Origin: Caulobacter segnis
GTDB lineage: Bacteria; Pseudomonadota; Alphaproteobacteria; Caulobacterales; Caulobacteraceae
Assembly: GCF_023935105.1 (NCBI RefSeq)
Contig: NZ_CP096040.1
Span: 3,720,001-3,784,000 of the forward strand
Direction: 5' to 3'
Length of the DNA stretch: 64,000 nt
Shown here: positions 16,078 to 23,882 of the stretch, in pieces
Layout: each line of letters opens with the position of its first letter
Numbering within the stretch: the stretch's first letter is position 1
Notes under the pieces: generated by a model
Database searches by the model: none
Told to the model about the DNA's origin: nothing
Seen by the model: only the letters and a program-made list of their open reading frames with translations
Made by a program: the position numbers and the translations under genes

Positions 16078-16707
16078 CTACCGCGTCCCGAACGTCCGGT
16101 CGCCCGCGTCGCCCAGGCCCGGCACGATGTAGCCTTGCGCGTTCAATTCCGCGTCGACCGCCGCCGTCCAGATCGGCACGTCTGGATGGGCTTCCCGCAA
16201 CGCGTCAACGCCAGGCTGGGCGGCCAGCAGGCAGACGAACCGCAGATTGGTGACGCCGTAGTGCTTGAGACGCGAGATGGCGGCGATGGCCGAGTGGCCG
16301 GTGGCCAGCATCGGATCGACGACGATGACCAGGCGGCCGGCGATGTCCTCGGGCGCCTTGAAGTAGTATTCGACGGCTTCCAGCGTATCGTGGTCGCGAT
16401 AGAGGCCGATGTGGGCCACGCGCGCCGACGGGACCAGGTCCAGCATGCCCTCGCACATGCCCAAGCCCGCCCGCAGGATCGGAGCGAACACCAGCTTCTT
16501 GCCGGCAATCTCGTAGGCCGTGGTCGGGGCGACGGGCGTCTCGATCTGCACCGCGTCCATCGGCAGGTCGCGGGTGATCTCGTAGCAGATCAGGGTCGCG
16601 ACCTCGCGCATCAGGGCGCGGAAGGTCTTGGTCGAGGTTCGCTTGTCCCGCATCAGGGTCAGCTTGTGCTGGACAAGCGGATGGCTAACGACGGTGACCT
16701 GGGGCAT
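16078..16707 (-). CDS. upp: Uracil phosphoribosyltransferase
   Basis: A 209-residue pyrimidine salvage enzyme that makes UMP from uracil and PRPP. The PRPP loop [15 protein letters not shown] at about 132-146 and the C-terminal uracil-binding [16 protein letters not shown] are both complete. The N terminus [18 protein letters not shown] is characteristic. The RES/Xre pair follows in the same orientation after a short gap, so toxin expression could be tied to this PRPP-using gene. Confidence 0.96.
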   Translation of the reverse strand: MPQVTVVSHPLVQHKLTLMRDKRTSTKTFRALMREVATLICYEITRDLPMDAVQIETPVAPTTAYEIAGKKLVFAPILRAGLGMCEGMLDLVPSARVAHIGLYRDHDTLEAVEYYFKAPEDIAGRLVIVVDPMLATGHSAIAAISRLKHYGVTNLRFVCLLAAQPGVDALREAHPDVPIWTAAVDAELNAQGYIVPGLGDAGDRTFGTR

Positions 16708-16760
16708 GGGAGAGACCTGCTAAGAGCGTACCGTCACGCTCCTAGCATGCCCCCTCGAAA

Positions 16761-18929
16761 TCAAGCCAGTTGGTCGCCGACCGGCAAGGATCGGATGCGC
16801 TTGCCCGTGGCGGCGAAGATGGCGTTGCACAGCGCCGCCGGTGCGGGCGGATAGGCCGGCTCGCCCAGGCCCGTCGGGTTGTTGTCCGACAGCTTGAAGC
16901 GGACCTCGACGTCGAAGGCGTCGGCCATGCGCAGCAGGGGGAAGTCGCCGAAGTTGCTCTGTTGCGTCGCCCCGCCCTCGAAGGTGATCTGCTGGTGCAG
17001 GGCCGCGCCGATCGCGTCCAGGACCGAACCCTGGACCTGCTGCTCGGCGCCCTTGGGGTTGATGATCTGGCGGCCGCAGTCGACGGCGGCCCAGGCCTTG
17101 TCGACCTTGATCGCGCCGTCCTTGACGGTCACCTGCACGACCACAGCCACATAGCCCATGTGGCTGTAGTGGCAAGCCACGCCCAGACCCGAGGCCTTGG
17201 GCAGCTCGCGGCCCCAGCCCGACGTCTCGGCGACCAGGTCCAGCACGCCCCGCATACGGCCGGTGTGGAAGCTGTCGCGCTCGGTCGCCGCGCCCAGCAG
17301 GCGCGGCTCGCCCAGCAGTTCGCGGCGGAAGGCGATCGGGTCCTTGCCGGCGGCGATGGCCACCTCGTCGGTGAAGCTCTGCAGCACGAAGCCGAAGGCG
17401 TTGTTGCCCGGCGCCCGCAACGGCCCGGTCGGCGCGCCCAACGGCATCACCGACACCTGGACGCGATAGTTGTCCAGCGCTCGGCACGGGAACTGGGTAG
17501 CGTTGAAGCCAGCGCTGGGGGCAAAGTTGGTCCCCTCGCCGAAGCTGACGAAGTGGTCGTTCCAGGCCGTGACCTTGCCCGAGGCGTCCAGGCCGGCGGT
17601 CAGGTTGTGCCAGCCGCCGGGCCGATAGAAGTCGTGCTGGATGTCGTCCTCGCGCGTCCAGATCAGCTGGACCGGCGCGCCCGCCTTGGCGGCGATGGCG
17701 GCGGCCTCGACCATGTAGTCGTTGTTCAGGCGTCGGCCGAAGCCGCCGCCGCCGCGGATCAGGTGGATGGTGATCGCCTCTTCCGGCACGTTCAGCGCGG
17801 CGGCGACCAGCCGGCGGCCGGGCTCGGGGTTCTGGGTCGGGGCCCAGATCTCGACCTTGCCGTCCTTGACCCACGCCGTGCAGTTCTGCGGCTCCAGAGG
17901 CGCGTGGGCGATGAAGGGGTAGCTGTAGGTCGCGCTGACGGTCTTGGCCGCGCTCTTCAGGGCGGCGTCGACGTCGCCATCGGCGCGATCCACGCGCTGC
18001 GGTGGGCCCTTGGCCAGTTCGGCGGCCTTGGCCTCGAAGGCGGCGCTGCTCTGGGCCGAGGTCGGATGGTCGGCCCACTTGATGTCCAGCGCCTCGCGGC
18101 CCTTGCGCGCCGCCCACCAGTTGGTGGCGACCACCGCCACGCCCGGCAGCAGCCCTTGAAGGTTGCTCCCGCCCTCGATCACGAAAGCGTCCCTGACGCC
18201 CTTGACCGCCTTGGCCGGGGCCAGATCGACCGAGGCGACCTTGGCCCCGAAAACCGGGGCCTTGGCGAAGGTGGCGAACAGCATGCCGGGCAGACGCGTG
18301 TCGATGCCGTACAGCGGCTGGCCCGTGGTGATGGCGTCGAGGTTCTGGCTCTTGTGGCTCTGGCCGATGATCCGGAAGGCCTTGGGGTCCTTCAGGGTCA
18401 GGGTCTTGGGATCGGGCGGCGTCAGCTTGGCCGCGTCCTCGGCCAGTTCGCCGTACGACGCGCGGCGGGCGCCGGAGATCACGACGCCCCGCTCGGTCGA
18501 GCAGCTGTCGGCCGGAACGCTCCAGCGCGCGGCGGCGGCCTGGATCAGCAGCGCCCGGACCGTGGCCCCGACGCGGCGCAGGCCGTCGTATTCCAGCGTC
18601 GTGGCCATGCTGCCGCCGGCCACCTGGCGACCATAGACCTTGGTGTCGGCGATGGCCTGCTCGACCGTCACGGCCGACCAGTCGACGTCCAGCTCCTCGG
18701 CGATCAGCATCGGCAGCGAGGTCTTGATCCCCTGCCCCACCTCCGGGACCTTCGAGGCGATCGTAACCTTGCCGTCCGGCGCGATGCGGACATAGGCGTT
18801 GACCTCGGTCGCGCCGGCAGCGGCGCCCTCGGCGGCCATGGTGAAGCTGAGCAGCAGACCGCCGCCGGTGGCCGCGCCGGTCTTCAGCAGGAAGCGGCGG
18901 GTCGGGTCGCGCAGGATCTCGCCGTCCAT
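16761..18929 (-). CDS. Molybdopterin-binding large subunit, xanthine dehydrogenase/isoquinoline 1-oxidoreductase (IorB) family
   Basis: A 722-residue molybdenum-cofactor subunit. It begins with a twin-arginine signal, TRRFLLKTGAATGGGLLLSF, at about 9-28, so the folded complex should reach the periplasm. EVGQGIKTSLPMLIAEELDVDW and IHLIRGGGGFGRRLNNDYM are the cofactor-binding blocks of the COG1529 family. PLGAPTGPLRAPGNNAFGF and the C-terminal GLGEPAYPPAPAALCNAIF carry further cofactor contacts and the catalytic Glu region. Members of this Tat-exported group oxidise aldehydes or N-heterocycles. It lies 2 bases after the iron-sulfur subunit gene. Confidence 0.88.
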   Translation of the reverse strand: MDGEILRDPTRRFLLKTGAATGGGLLLSFTMAAEGAAAGATEVNAYVRIAPDGKVTIASKVPEVGQGIKTSLPMLIAEELDVDWSAVTVEQAIADTKVYGRQVAGGSMATTLEYDGLRRVGATVRALLIQAAAARWSVPADSCSTERGVVISGARRASYGELAEDAAKLTPPDPKTLTLKDPKAFRIIGQSHKSQNLDAITTGQPLYGIDTRLPGMLFATFAKAPVFGAKVASVDLAPAKAVKGVRDAFVIEGGSNLQGLLPGVAVVATNWWAARKGREALDIKWADHPTSAQSSAAFEAKAAELAKGPPQRVDRADGDVDAALKSAAKTVSATYSYPFIAHAPLEPQNCTAWVKDGKVEIWAPTQNPEPGRRLVAAALNVPEEAITIHLIRGGGGFGRRLNNDYMVEAAAIAAKAGAPVQLIWTREDDIQHDFYRPGGWHNLTAGLDASGKVTAWNDHFVSFGEGTNFAPSAGFNATQFPCRALDNYRVQVSVMPLGAPTGPLRAPGNNAFGFVLQSFTDEVAIAAGKDPIAFRRELLGEPRLLGAATERDSFHTGRMRGVLDLVAETSGWGRELPKASGLGVACHYSHMGYVAVVVQVTVKDGAIKVDKAWAAVDCGRQIINPKGAEQQVQGSVLDAIGAALHQQITFEGGATQQSNFGDFPLLRMADAFDVEVRFKLSDNNPTGLGEPAYPPAPAALCNAIFAATGKRIRSLPVGDQLA

Positions 18930-18931
18930 GA

Positions 18932-19396
18932 TCAGACCTCCGCCTGGCCGGACGCGGCCTTGATGGCCTTCCGGATACGGATGTAGGTGGCGCAGCGGCA
19001 CAGGTTGCCGTTCATCGCCGCGTCGATGTCCGCGTCGGTCGGCTTGGGCTTGGCGGTCAGCAGGGCCGTGGCCGACATGATCTGGCCAGCCTGGCAGTAG
19101 CCGCACTGAGGCACGTCGATGGCCTTCCACGCCTCCTGCACCTTGGCGCCGACCGGCGTCTTGCCGACGCCCTCGATAGTGGTGACCGCCTTCTTGCCCA
19201 CCCGGCTGACCGGCGTGACGCAGGCGCGGACCGGCGCGCCGTCCAGATGCACCGTGCACGCCCCGCACAGGGCCGCGCCGCAGCCGAACTTGGCCCCCAC
19301 CAGACCCAGCGTGTCGCGCAGGACCCACAGCAGCGGCGTGTCGCCGTCGACGTCCGCTGTCTTGGTCTCGCCGTTGACGGTCAGCGTGAAGGCCAT
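18932..19396 (-). CDS. (2Fe-2S) small subunit of the molybdenum hydroxylase (IorA-like)
   Basis: A 154-residue electron-transfer subunit. The plant-type [2Fe-2S] site is [17 protein letters not shown] with a downstream Cys in RACVTPV. The second cluster uses CGYCQAG and [10 protein letters not shown]. It has no signal peptide and presumably leaves the cell by riding with the Tat-signalled large subunit encoded immediately downstream. Electrons would pass from the molybdenum site to a cytochrome or other periplasmic acceptor; none is encoded here. Confidence 0.92.
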   Translation of the reverse strand: MAFTLTVNGETKTADVDGDTPLLWVLRDTLGLVGAKFGCGAALCGACTVHLDGAPVRACVTPVSRVGKKAVTTIEGVGKTPVGAKVQEAWKAIDVPQCGYCQAGQIMSATALLTAKPKPTDADIDAAMNGNLCRCATYIRIRKAIKAASGQAEV

Positions 19397-19471
19397 GACG
19401 CCACTCCCAATCGCCCGAGCTTGCCCGGAGGTTGCGCCATCCTGCCCTAACGTCGCCGTTCGCGCGAGGCG

Positions 19472-19489
19472 GTGTCACATAACTTTCAC
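19472..19489 (+). promoter_or_regulatory. PhoB box upstream of DUF47-pit
   Basis: GTGTCACATAACTTTCAC consists of two 7-base direct repeats, GTGTCAC and CTTTCAC, separated by ATAA. This is the Pho-box layout (CTGTCAT repeats with a 4-bp AT-rich spacer, 11-bp period). It lies 97 bases before the DUF47 start. A TAGGAT element at 19493-19498 is too close for the usual activation geometry, so repression is possible, as described for orfA-pit of Sinorhizobium. Confidence 0.65.
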
Positions 19490-19585
19490 AGATAGGATTT
19501 GACGGGCAAATCCTTCCGTGGTTCCGGTGCGCCGCGCGCGATCCGTTTACGGACGAACGCCATTTCGCAGCAAGGAAAGACGCTG

Positions 19586-20230
19586 ATGCTGGGCTTGTTC
19601 AAGGCCGTCATGCCGAAGGAAGACAAGTTCTTCGACCTGTTTTCCGCCCATGCCCGCACGCTGGTCGCCGGGGCCGAGGCCCTGCACGACATGACCGCCG
19701 GCGGCGACGCCGTCGGGCCGGCTAGCGCCCGGGTCGACCAGCACGAGGACGAGGCCGACGAGGTCACGCGCCAGGTGATGGTCGCCGTACGCCGAAGCTT
19801 CATCACCCCGTTCGACCGCAGCGACATTCAGGACCTGACGACCTCGCTGGACGACGCCATCGACCAGATGCGCAAGACCGCCAAGGTCGTCACCCTGTTC
19901 GAGGTCAAGACCTTCGAACCGCAGATGCGCGAGATGACCCGCATCATCGTCGAGGCGGCCAAACTGACCCAGGAGGCGGTCGACCTGCTTCCGAAGATGC
20001 GCCTGAACGCCCAGAAGCTGTCGGACATCGCCGTGAAGATCACCCAGATCGAAGACCAGTCCGACCACATGTACGACCAGGGCCGCAAGGACCTGTTCCT
20101 GGCCAGCCGTAATGGCGATCCCATGGCCTTCATCGTCGGCGTCGACATCTACAGCCACCTGGAAAAGGTCATGGACCGCTTCGAGGACGTGGCCAACCGC
20201 ATCAGCGGCATCGTCGTCGAGCAGGTCTGA
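19586..20230 (+). CDS. DUF47/PhoU-like phosphate transport accessory protein
   Basis: A 214-residue all-helical protein of the DUF47 (PhoU-related) family. The start MLGLFKAVMPKEDKFFDLF and the HEDEADEVTRQVM, FDRSDIQDLTTSLDDAIDQM segments are typical. Glu/Asp-rich helices like those that bind metals in PhoU are visible (KITQIEDQSDHMYDQ, EKVMDRFEDVANRI). DUF47 genes are usually paired with Pit transporters and modulate low-affinity phosphate uptake. Here pit follows after 5 bases. In-frame codons before 19586 lack the conserved start and were not used. Confidence 0.92.
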   Translation: MLGLFKAVMPKEDKFFDLFSAHARTLVAGAEALHDMTAGGDAVGPASARVDQHEDEADEVTRQVMVAVRRSFITPFDRSDIQDLTTSLDDAIDQMRKTAKVVTLFEVKTFEPQMREMTRIIVEAAKLTQEAVDLLPKMRLNAQKLSDIAVKITQIEDQSDHMYDQGRKDLFLASRNGDPMAFIVGVDIYSHLEKVMDRFEDVANRISGIVVEQV

Positions 20231-20235
20231 GTCCC

Positions 20236-21237
20236 GTGGACGCCACGCTCCTGATCCTGGTCTTCCTGGTCGTCGTCGCCCTGGCGTTCGACTTCCTGAA
20301 CGGCCTGCACGACGCCGCCAACTCGATCGCCACGATTGTCTCCACTCGGGTGCTGTCGGCCCGCTGGGCGGTGATCTGGGCGGCGTTCTTCAACTTCATC
20401 GCCTTCCTGTTCTTCGGCCTGCACGTGGCCAAGATGGTCGGCTCGGGCATCGTCGACCCGCACGTGATCAGCGATCGGCTGATCTTCGCGGCGCTGATGG
20501 GCGCGATCAGCTGGAATCTGCTGACCTGGTGGGCGGGCATTCCTTCGTCCAGCTCGCACGCCCTGATCGGCGGCCTGGTCGGCGCGGCCATCGCCAAGGT
20601 CGGCGGCCTGGGCGCGATCCAGTGGGCGGGCCTGGGCAAGACCGCGGCCGGCATCGTGGTCTCGCCGACCATGGGCTTCCTGCTGGCCCTCGTTCTGGTG
20701 CTGGTCGTGTCGTGGACCTTCGTGAAGAGCTCGCCGTTTTTCGCCGACCGGGTGTTCCGCAAGCTGCAGTTCGTCTCGGCGGCCCTCTATAGCCTGGGCC
20801 ACGGCGGCAACGACGCGCAGAAGACCATGGGCATCATCGCCGCCCTGCTGTTCGCCCACGGCGCCACCGACGCGCCCGGCCACATCCCGTTCTGGGTGGT
20901 CCTGGCCTGCCAGACGGCGATGGGCTTAGGGACCCTGTTCGGCGGCTGGCGCATCGTCCACACCATGGGCAGCAAGATCACCCGCCTCACCCCGATGCAA
21001 GGCTTCTGCGCCGAGACCGGCGGCGCAATCACGTTGTTTTTGGCGACCCATGTCGGGGTTCCGGTCTCGACGACTCACACGATCACAGGCGCTATTGTGG
21101 GTGTCGGCGCCTCGCGCCGGGTCTCGGCCGTGCGCTGGGGCGTGGCCAAGGACATCGTCATCGCCTGGATCGTCACCCTGCCGGCGGCGGCCCTCACGGC
21201 GGCGTTGTTCTACTACCTGGGATTCTGGATGAAGTGA
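20236..21237 (+). CDS. pit: Low-affinity inorganic phosphate transporter, Pit family
   Basis: A 333-residue inner-membrane phosphate-metal symporter with about 10 helices. The two inverted family signatures are FDFLNGLHDAANSIATIVSTRVL near the N terminus and LYSLGHGGNDAQKTMGIIAALL in the second half. PSSSSHALIGGLVGAAI and VPVSTTHTITGAIVGVGA are the other matching pair. Translation starts at a GTG. The last codon overlaps the Nudix GTG start in a GTGA, so three genes (DUF47, pit, Nudix) form one unit behind a PhoB box. Confidence 0.94.
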   Translation: MDATLLILVFLVVVALAFDFLNGLHDAANSIATIVSTRVLSARWAVIWAAFFNFIAFLFFGLHVAKMVGSGIVDPHVISDRLIFAALMGAISWNLLTWWAGIPSSSSHALIGGLVGAAIAKVGGLGAIQWAGLGKTAAGIVVSPTMGFLLALVLVLVVSWTFVKSSPFFADRVFRKLQFVSAALYSLGHGGNDAQKTMGIIAALLFAHGATDAPGHIPFWVVLACQTAMGLGTLFGGWRIVHTMGSKITRLTPMQGFCAETGGAITLFLATHVGVPVSTTHTITGAIVGVGASRRVSAVRWGVAKDIVIAWIVTLPAAALTAALFYYLGFWMK

Positions 21238-21794
21238 CCGAGACGGGAGCAAAGCAGGAGGGACGCAAGTCAGGTGGCAAGCGCCGCCAGGTCGCCGCCC
21301 TGCCGTGGCGGGGCGAAGGCGAAAACCTGCGCTTCCTGCTGGTCTCCTCGCGCGAAACCCGCCGCTGGGTGATCCCCAAGGGCTGGCCTATGAAGGACAA
21401 GACCGACTTCGCCGCCGCCGCCCAGGAAGCCTACGAGGAAGCCGGCCTGGACGGCGTCATCGCCGAGACGCCGGTCGGCGACTACGAATACCTCAAGCGA
21501 CTGAAGAGCGGCGCGGCCAAGCTGGTCAAGGTCGACGTCTATCCCCTGCGGGTCACGGGCGAGCACGCCACCTGGCCCGAGAAGGGCCAGCGCACCCTGG
21601 AGTGGATGGCCCCGGTCGAGGCCGCCTTGGCCGTCCAGGAGCCCGATCTGCGCGACCTGATCGCGCGCTTCGCCGAGATCGAACTGCCCGAGGAAGAACG
21701 CCCCTCGCCTCACGTGGCCCCCACGCCCGTGCGCGTGGCCTTCCAGCGCCTGCGCCGGCGGGTGACGGCGCTGTGGGGCCGCTACCGCCCCTGA
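21234..21794 (+). CDS. Nudix hydrolase, diphosphoinositol/dinucleotide polyphosphate hydrolase-like
   Basis: A 186-residue Nudix protein starting at a GTG that overlaps the pit stop. The Nudix box is GWPMKDKTDFAAAAQEAYEEAGLDG (about 47-71), with the REUXEE-like core changed to QEAYEEAGL. The RRWVIPKGWP start and VDVYPLRVTGEHATWPEKGQR are like the DIPP/Aps1 group, which cleaves diphosphoinositol or diadenosine polyphosphates; some members also cut polyphosphate. The position after a Pho-controlled phosphate transporter fits a substrate containing a phosphate chain. Substrate choice is inference. A 40-residue Arg-rich tail is not conserved in the family core. Confidence 0.85.
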   Translation: MTETGAKQEGRKSGGKRRQVAALPWRGEGENLRFLLVSSRETRRWVIPKGWPMKDKTDFAAAAQEAYEEAGLDGVIAETPVGDYEYLKRLKSGAAKLVKVDVYPLRVTGEHATWPEKGQRTLEWMAPVEAALAVQEPDLRDLIARFAEIELPEEERPSPHVAPTPVRVAFQRLRRRVTALWGRYRP

Positions 21795-21842
21795 CTCCGA
21801 GCACGCCGAGACCTGTGGACAAGTCGTCGCCAGGCGCATAAT

Positions 21843-21857
21843 GTTCCCATTATGTTC
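21843..21857 (+). promoter_or_regulatory. LexA (SOS) box
   Basis: GTTC (21843-21846), CCATTAT, GTTC (21854-21857) exactly matches the alphaproteobacterial LexA operator GTTC-N7-GTTC. It lies 17 bases before the endonuclease III-like start codon. Confidence 0.8.
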
Positions 21858-21874
21858 TTGCTTGATGGGCGCCC

Positions 21875-22598
21875 ATGCAACTGTCCCTAGGTCTGGCCCG
21901 ATCCCCGCTGGAAAGCGTGCGCGACGCCCTGCTCTGCGAATTCGGGCCTCAAAGGCCGGTGACGCGGATGGACCCGATCTCACAACTGGTGAAGTCGTCG
22001 ATCAGGCCGCACCCAGGACGCCGTCTCGTGGGCCGCCTTCCTGCGGCTGCGCGCCGAGTTCAAGAGCTGGGAAGACCTGGCCAACGCCCCGGTCGCGGCG
22101 GTGGCGCGGCTCATCGACGAGGTCACCTTTCCCGGTGACAAGGCCCGTCACCTGACCACCGCCCTGAAGATGATCCAGGACAAGGTGGGCTGGCTGTCGC
22201 TGAACCACCTGAAGGGGCTGGAGGTCGACCAGGCGCGCTGGGAGTTGCAGGCCCTGCCCGGCGTCGGGGTCAAGGTCGCCGCCTGCGTGCTGAACTTCAG
22301 CGACCTGGCCATGCGGGCCCTGGTGGTCGACACCCACGTCTATCGCGTCGCCAAGCGGATCGGCCTGATCGGCGTGGGCGACACGACGCACGCCTATCAC
22401 ACCCTGATGGGTCTGGCGCCGGACACCTGGACGGCTGACGACCTGTTCGAACTGCACTGGCTGATGAAGCGCGGCCTGGGTCAGATGCTGTGCCCGCACG
22501 AGGGTCCCCGCTGCGGCGCCTGTCCGATCAAGACGATGTGCGCCAAGGCCGGCGTCGGTCACAGCGCCGACGTGCTGGCCTGGCGACCACGGGACTGA
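21875..22598 (+). pseudogene. Endonuclease III-like DNA glycosylase, frameshifted
   Basis: Two reading frames together encode one endonuclease III-type protein. The first (from ATG 21875) gives MQLSLGLARSPLESVRDALL through LVKSSI; the second resumes with SGRTQDAVSWAAFLRLRAEF. The shift occurs near 22001-22008, where ATCAG-GCCGC looks like ATCAGCGGCCGC missing two bases. All functional parts lie after it: helix-hairpin-helix LPGVGVKVAA, the catalytic Asp in VVDTHVYRVAKRIGL and a normal C-X6-C-X2-C-X5-C iron-sulfur cluster. It is either a recent null mutation or an assembly error. An ATG at 22101 could give an N-terminally cut protein. A LexA box lies just upstream. Confidence 0.75.
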
Positions 22599-22642
22599 AG
22601 CAGCCGACTGAACCTGACACACATTCATGCGCTGATCCGAAC

Positions 22643-23383
22643 ATGGACATCCGCATCGGCACGGCCGGCTGGAGCTTCCCGCGCGACCTGGACTTCCCCG
22701 CCGAGGGCTCGGGGCTGGAGCGCTACGCGGCGCGGCTGGCTTGCGTCGAGATCAACTCGTCCTTCTACCGGCCGCACCAGCGCAAGACGTACGAACGCTG
22801 GGCGGCCAGCACGCCGCCCACCTTCCGGTTCGCGGTGAAGGTTCCGCAGACGATCACCCACGAGCGGCGGCTGGCCGCGATCGACGACCTGTTGGCGCGG
22901 TTCCTGGACGAGACAGATGGCCTGGGCGCCAAGCGCGGGCCGCTGCTGGTGCAGCTACCACCCAGTCTTCGGTTCGACGCCGAGCGGGTCGGCGCGTTCC
23001 TGGAAACCTGGCGTCGCCAGACGGACGCCCCGACCGTGCTGGAGCCGAGGCACGCCAGTTGGTTGGCGACCGAGCCGGAACGGATGCTGGCGGATTTCCG
23101 GATCGCGCGCGTCGCCGCCGATCCAGCGATCGTCCCCGAGGCGGCCGAGCCCGGCGGCTGGAGGGGCCTGACCTATCGCCGCTGGCACGGCTCGCCCGTG
23201 ATCTACGAAAGCGCCTATCCGCCCGAGACGCTGGAGGCCCTGGCGGCGCGGCTGGCGGCCGAGGGCGAAACCTGGTGCATATTCGACAACACCAAGTTCG
23301 GCGCGGCGACGCGGGATGCGCTGATGGTTCTGGATTGTCTGACGGCTCGAATCCGCCCTCGCCCTTCGACAGGCTCAGGGTGA
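22643..23383 (+). CDS. DUF72 domain protein
   Basis: A 246-residue TIM-barrel protein of the DUF72/YecE family. It starts at MDIRIGTAGWSFPRDLDF and carries the expected VEINSSFYRPHQRKTYERW, FRFAVKVPQTITHERRL, LLVQLPPSLRF and YRRWHGSP motifs. The function of DUF72 proteins is unknown to me. The last residues (RPRPSTGSG) are encoded by an inserted REP-like repeat, so the native C terminus has been replaced or extended by it. Upstream in-frame codons reach into the endonuclease gene and were not used. Confidence 0.9.
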   Translation: MDIRIGTAGWSFPRDLDFPAEGSGLERYAARLACVEINSSFYRPHQRKTYERWAASTPPTFRFAVKVPQTITHERRLAAIDDLLARFLDETDGLGAKRGPLLVQLPPSLRFDAERVGAFLETWRRQTDAPTVLEPRHASWLATEPERMLADFRIARVAADPAIVPEAAEPGGWRGLTYRRWHGSPVIYESAYPPETLEALAARLAAEGETWCIFDNTKFGAATRDALMVLDCLTARIRPRPSTGSG

Positions 23384-23444
23384 GGACTACTCTTGGCGTG
23401 GCGTTCGAGTAGAAACCTCACCCTGAGCCTGTCGAAGGGCGAGG
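23357..23444. repeat. REP-like element: perfect 29-bp inverted repeat
   Basis: The arms are 23357-23385 and 23416-23444, each 29 bases and exact reverse complements, separated by a 30-base loop. The arm core, CCCTGAGCCTGTCGAAGGGC, resembles the short palindromic intergenic repeat I associate with Caulobacterales and sphingomonads; this is from memory and unchecked. The left arm lies inside the 3' end of the DUF72 gene and supplies its stop codon. There is no transposase; copies are probably spread by another factor. Confidence 0.85.
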
Positions 23445-23465
23445 TTTCGACGCACGGAGTTCTCA

Positions 23466-23882
23466 ATGACCGACGCCTTCGATCCCGCCATGATGGACGG
23501 CCCCGAGGCCCTCGCCCGTTTCCTGGAGACCGGCGACGAACGCCTGTTGGACGGCGTGTTCTCGGAAGGCGACGTCGTGATCCTCGAGAACTTCCCGCCC
23601 CATGTGTTCCAGGGCCAGGATGGCCTGGCGCTGTGGCGCGCGACCATGGCCAAGCACGTGGGCGCCATCGGCGAGCTGCAGCACATCTTCGAGCGACCGC
23701 AGGACTTCGGCGTCACCGGCGACACGGTCCACTTCACCCTGCCCACCCGCTGGAGCGGCGTGCGCGACGGCGCGCCGTTCAAGGAGTTGGGCGGCTGGAG
23801 CTTCGTGCAGGTACGCGAGGGCGGCCGATGGCGAATCCGCTCATACGGCTGGGCCGTCGTCGCGTTCGCCTGGGAGGCCTAG
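23466..23882 (+). CDS. SnoaL/NTF2-like protein
   Basis: A 138-residue protein with the cone-shaped NTF2/SnoaL-like fold pattern: an N-terminal helix pair (GPEALARFLETGDERLLDGVFSE) and then curved strands (VVILENFPPHVFQGQDGLALW, VHFTLPTRWSGV, GGWSFVQVREGGRWRIRSYGW). Family members are small polyketide cyclases, isomerases or stress-response proteins with a hydrophobic pocket; no substrate can be named. The stop TAG interlocks with that of the convergent dipeptidase gene through a CTAG. Confidence 0.8.
   Translation: MTDAFDPAMMDGPEALARFLETGDERLLDGVFSEGDVVILENFPPHVFQGQDGLALWRATMAKHVGAIGELQHIFERPQDFGVTGDTVHFTLPTRWSGVRDGAPFKELGGWSFVQVREGGRWRIRSYGWAVVAFAWEA

Noticed and set aside
16724..16741. GAGCGT/ACGCTC hairpin upstream of upp
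   Set aside because: Only 6 bp, no T-tract, and located in a promoter, so no clear role.
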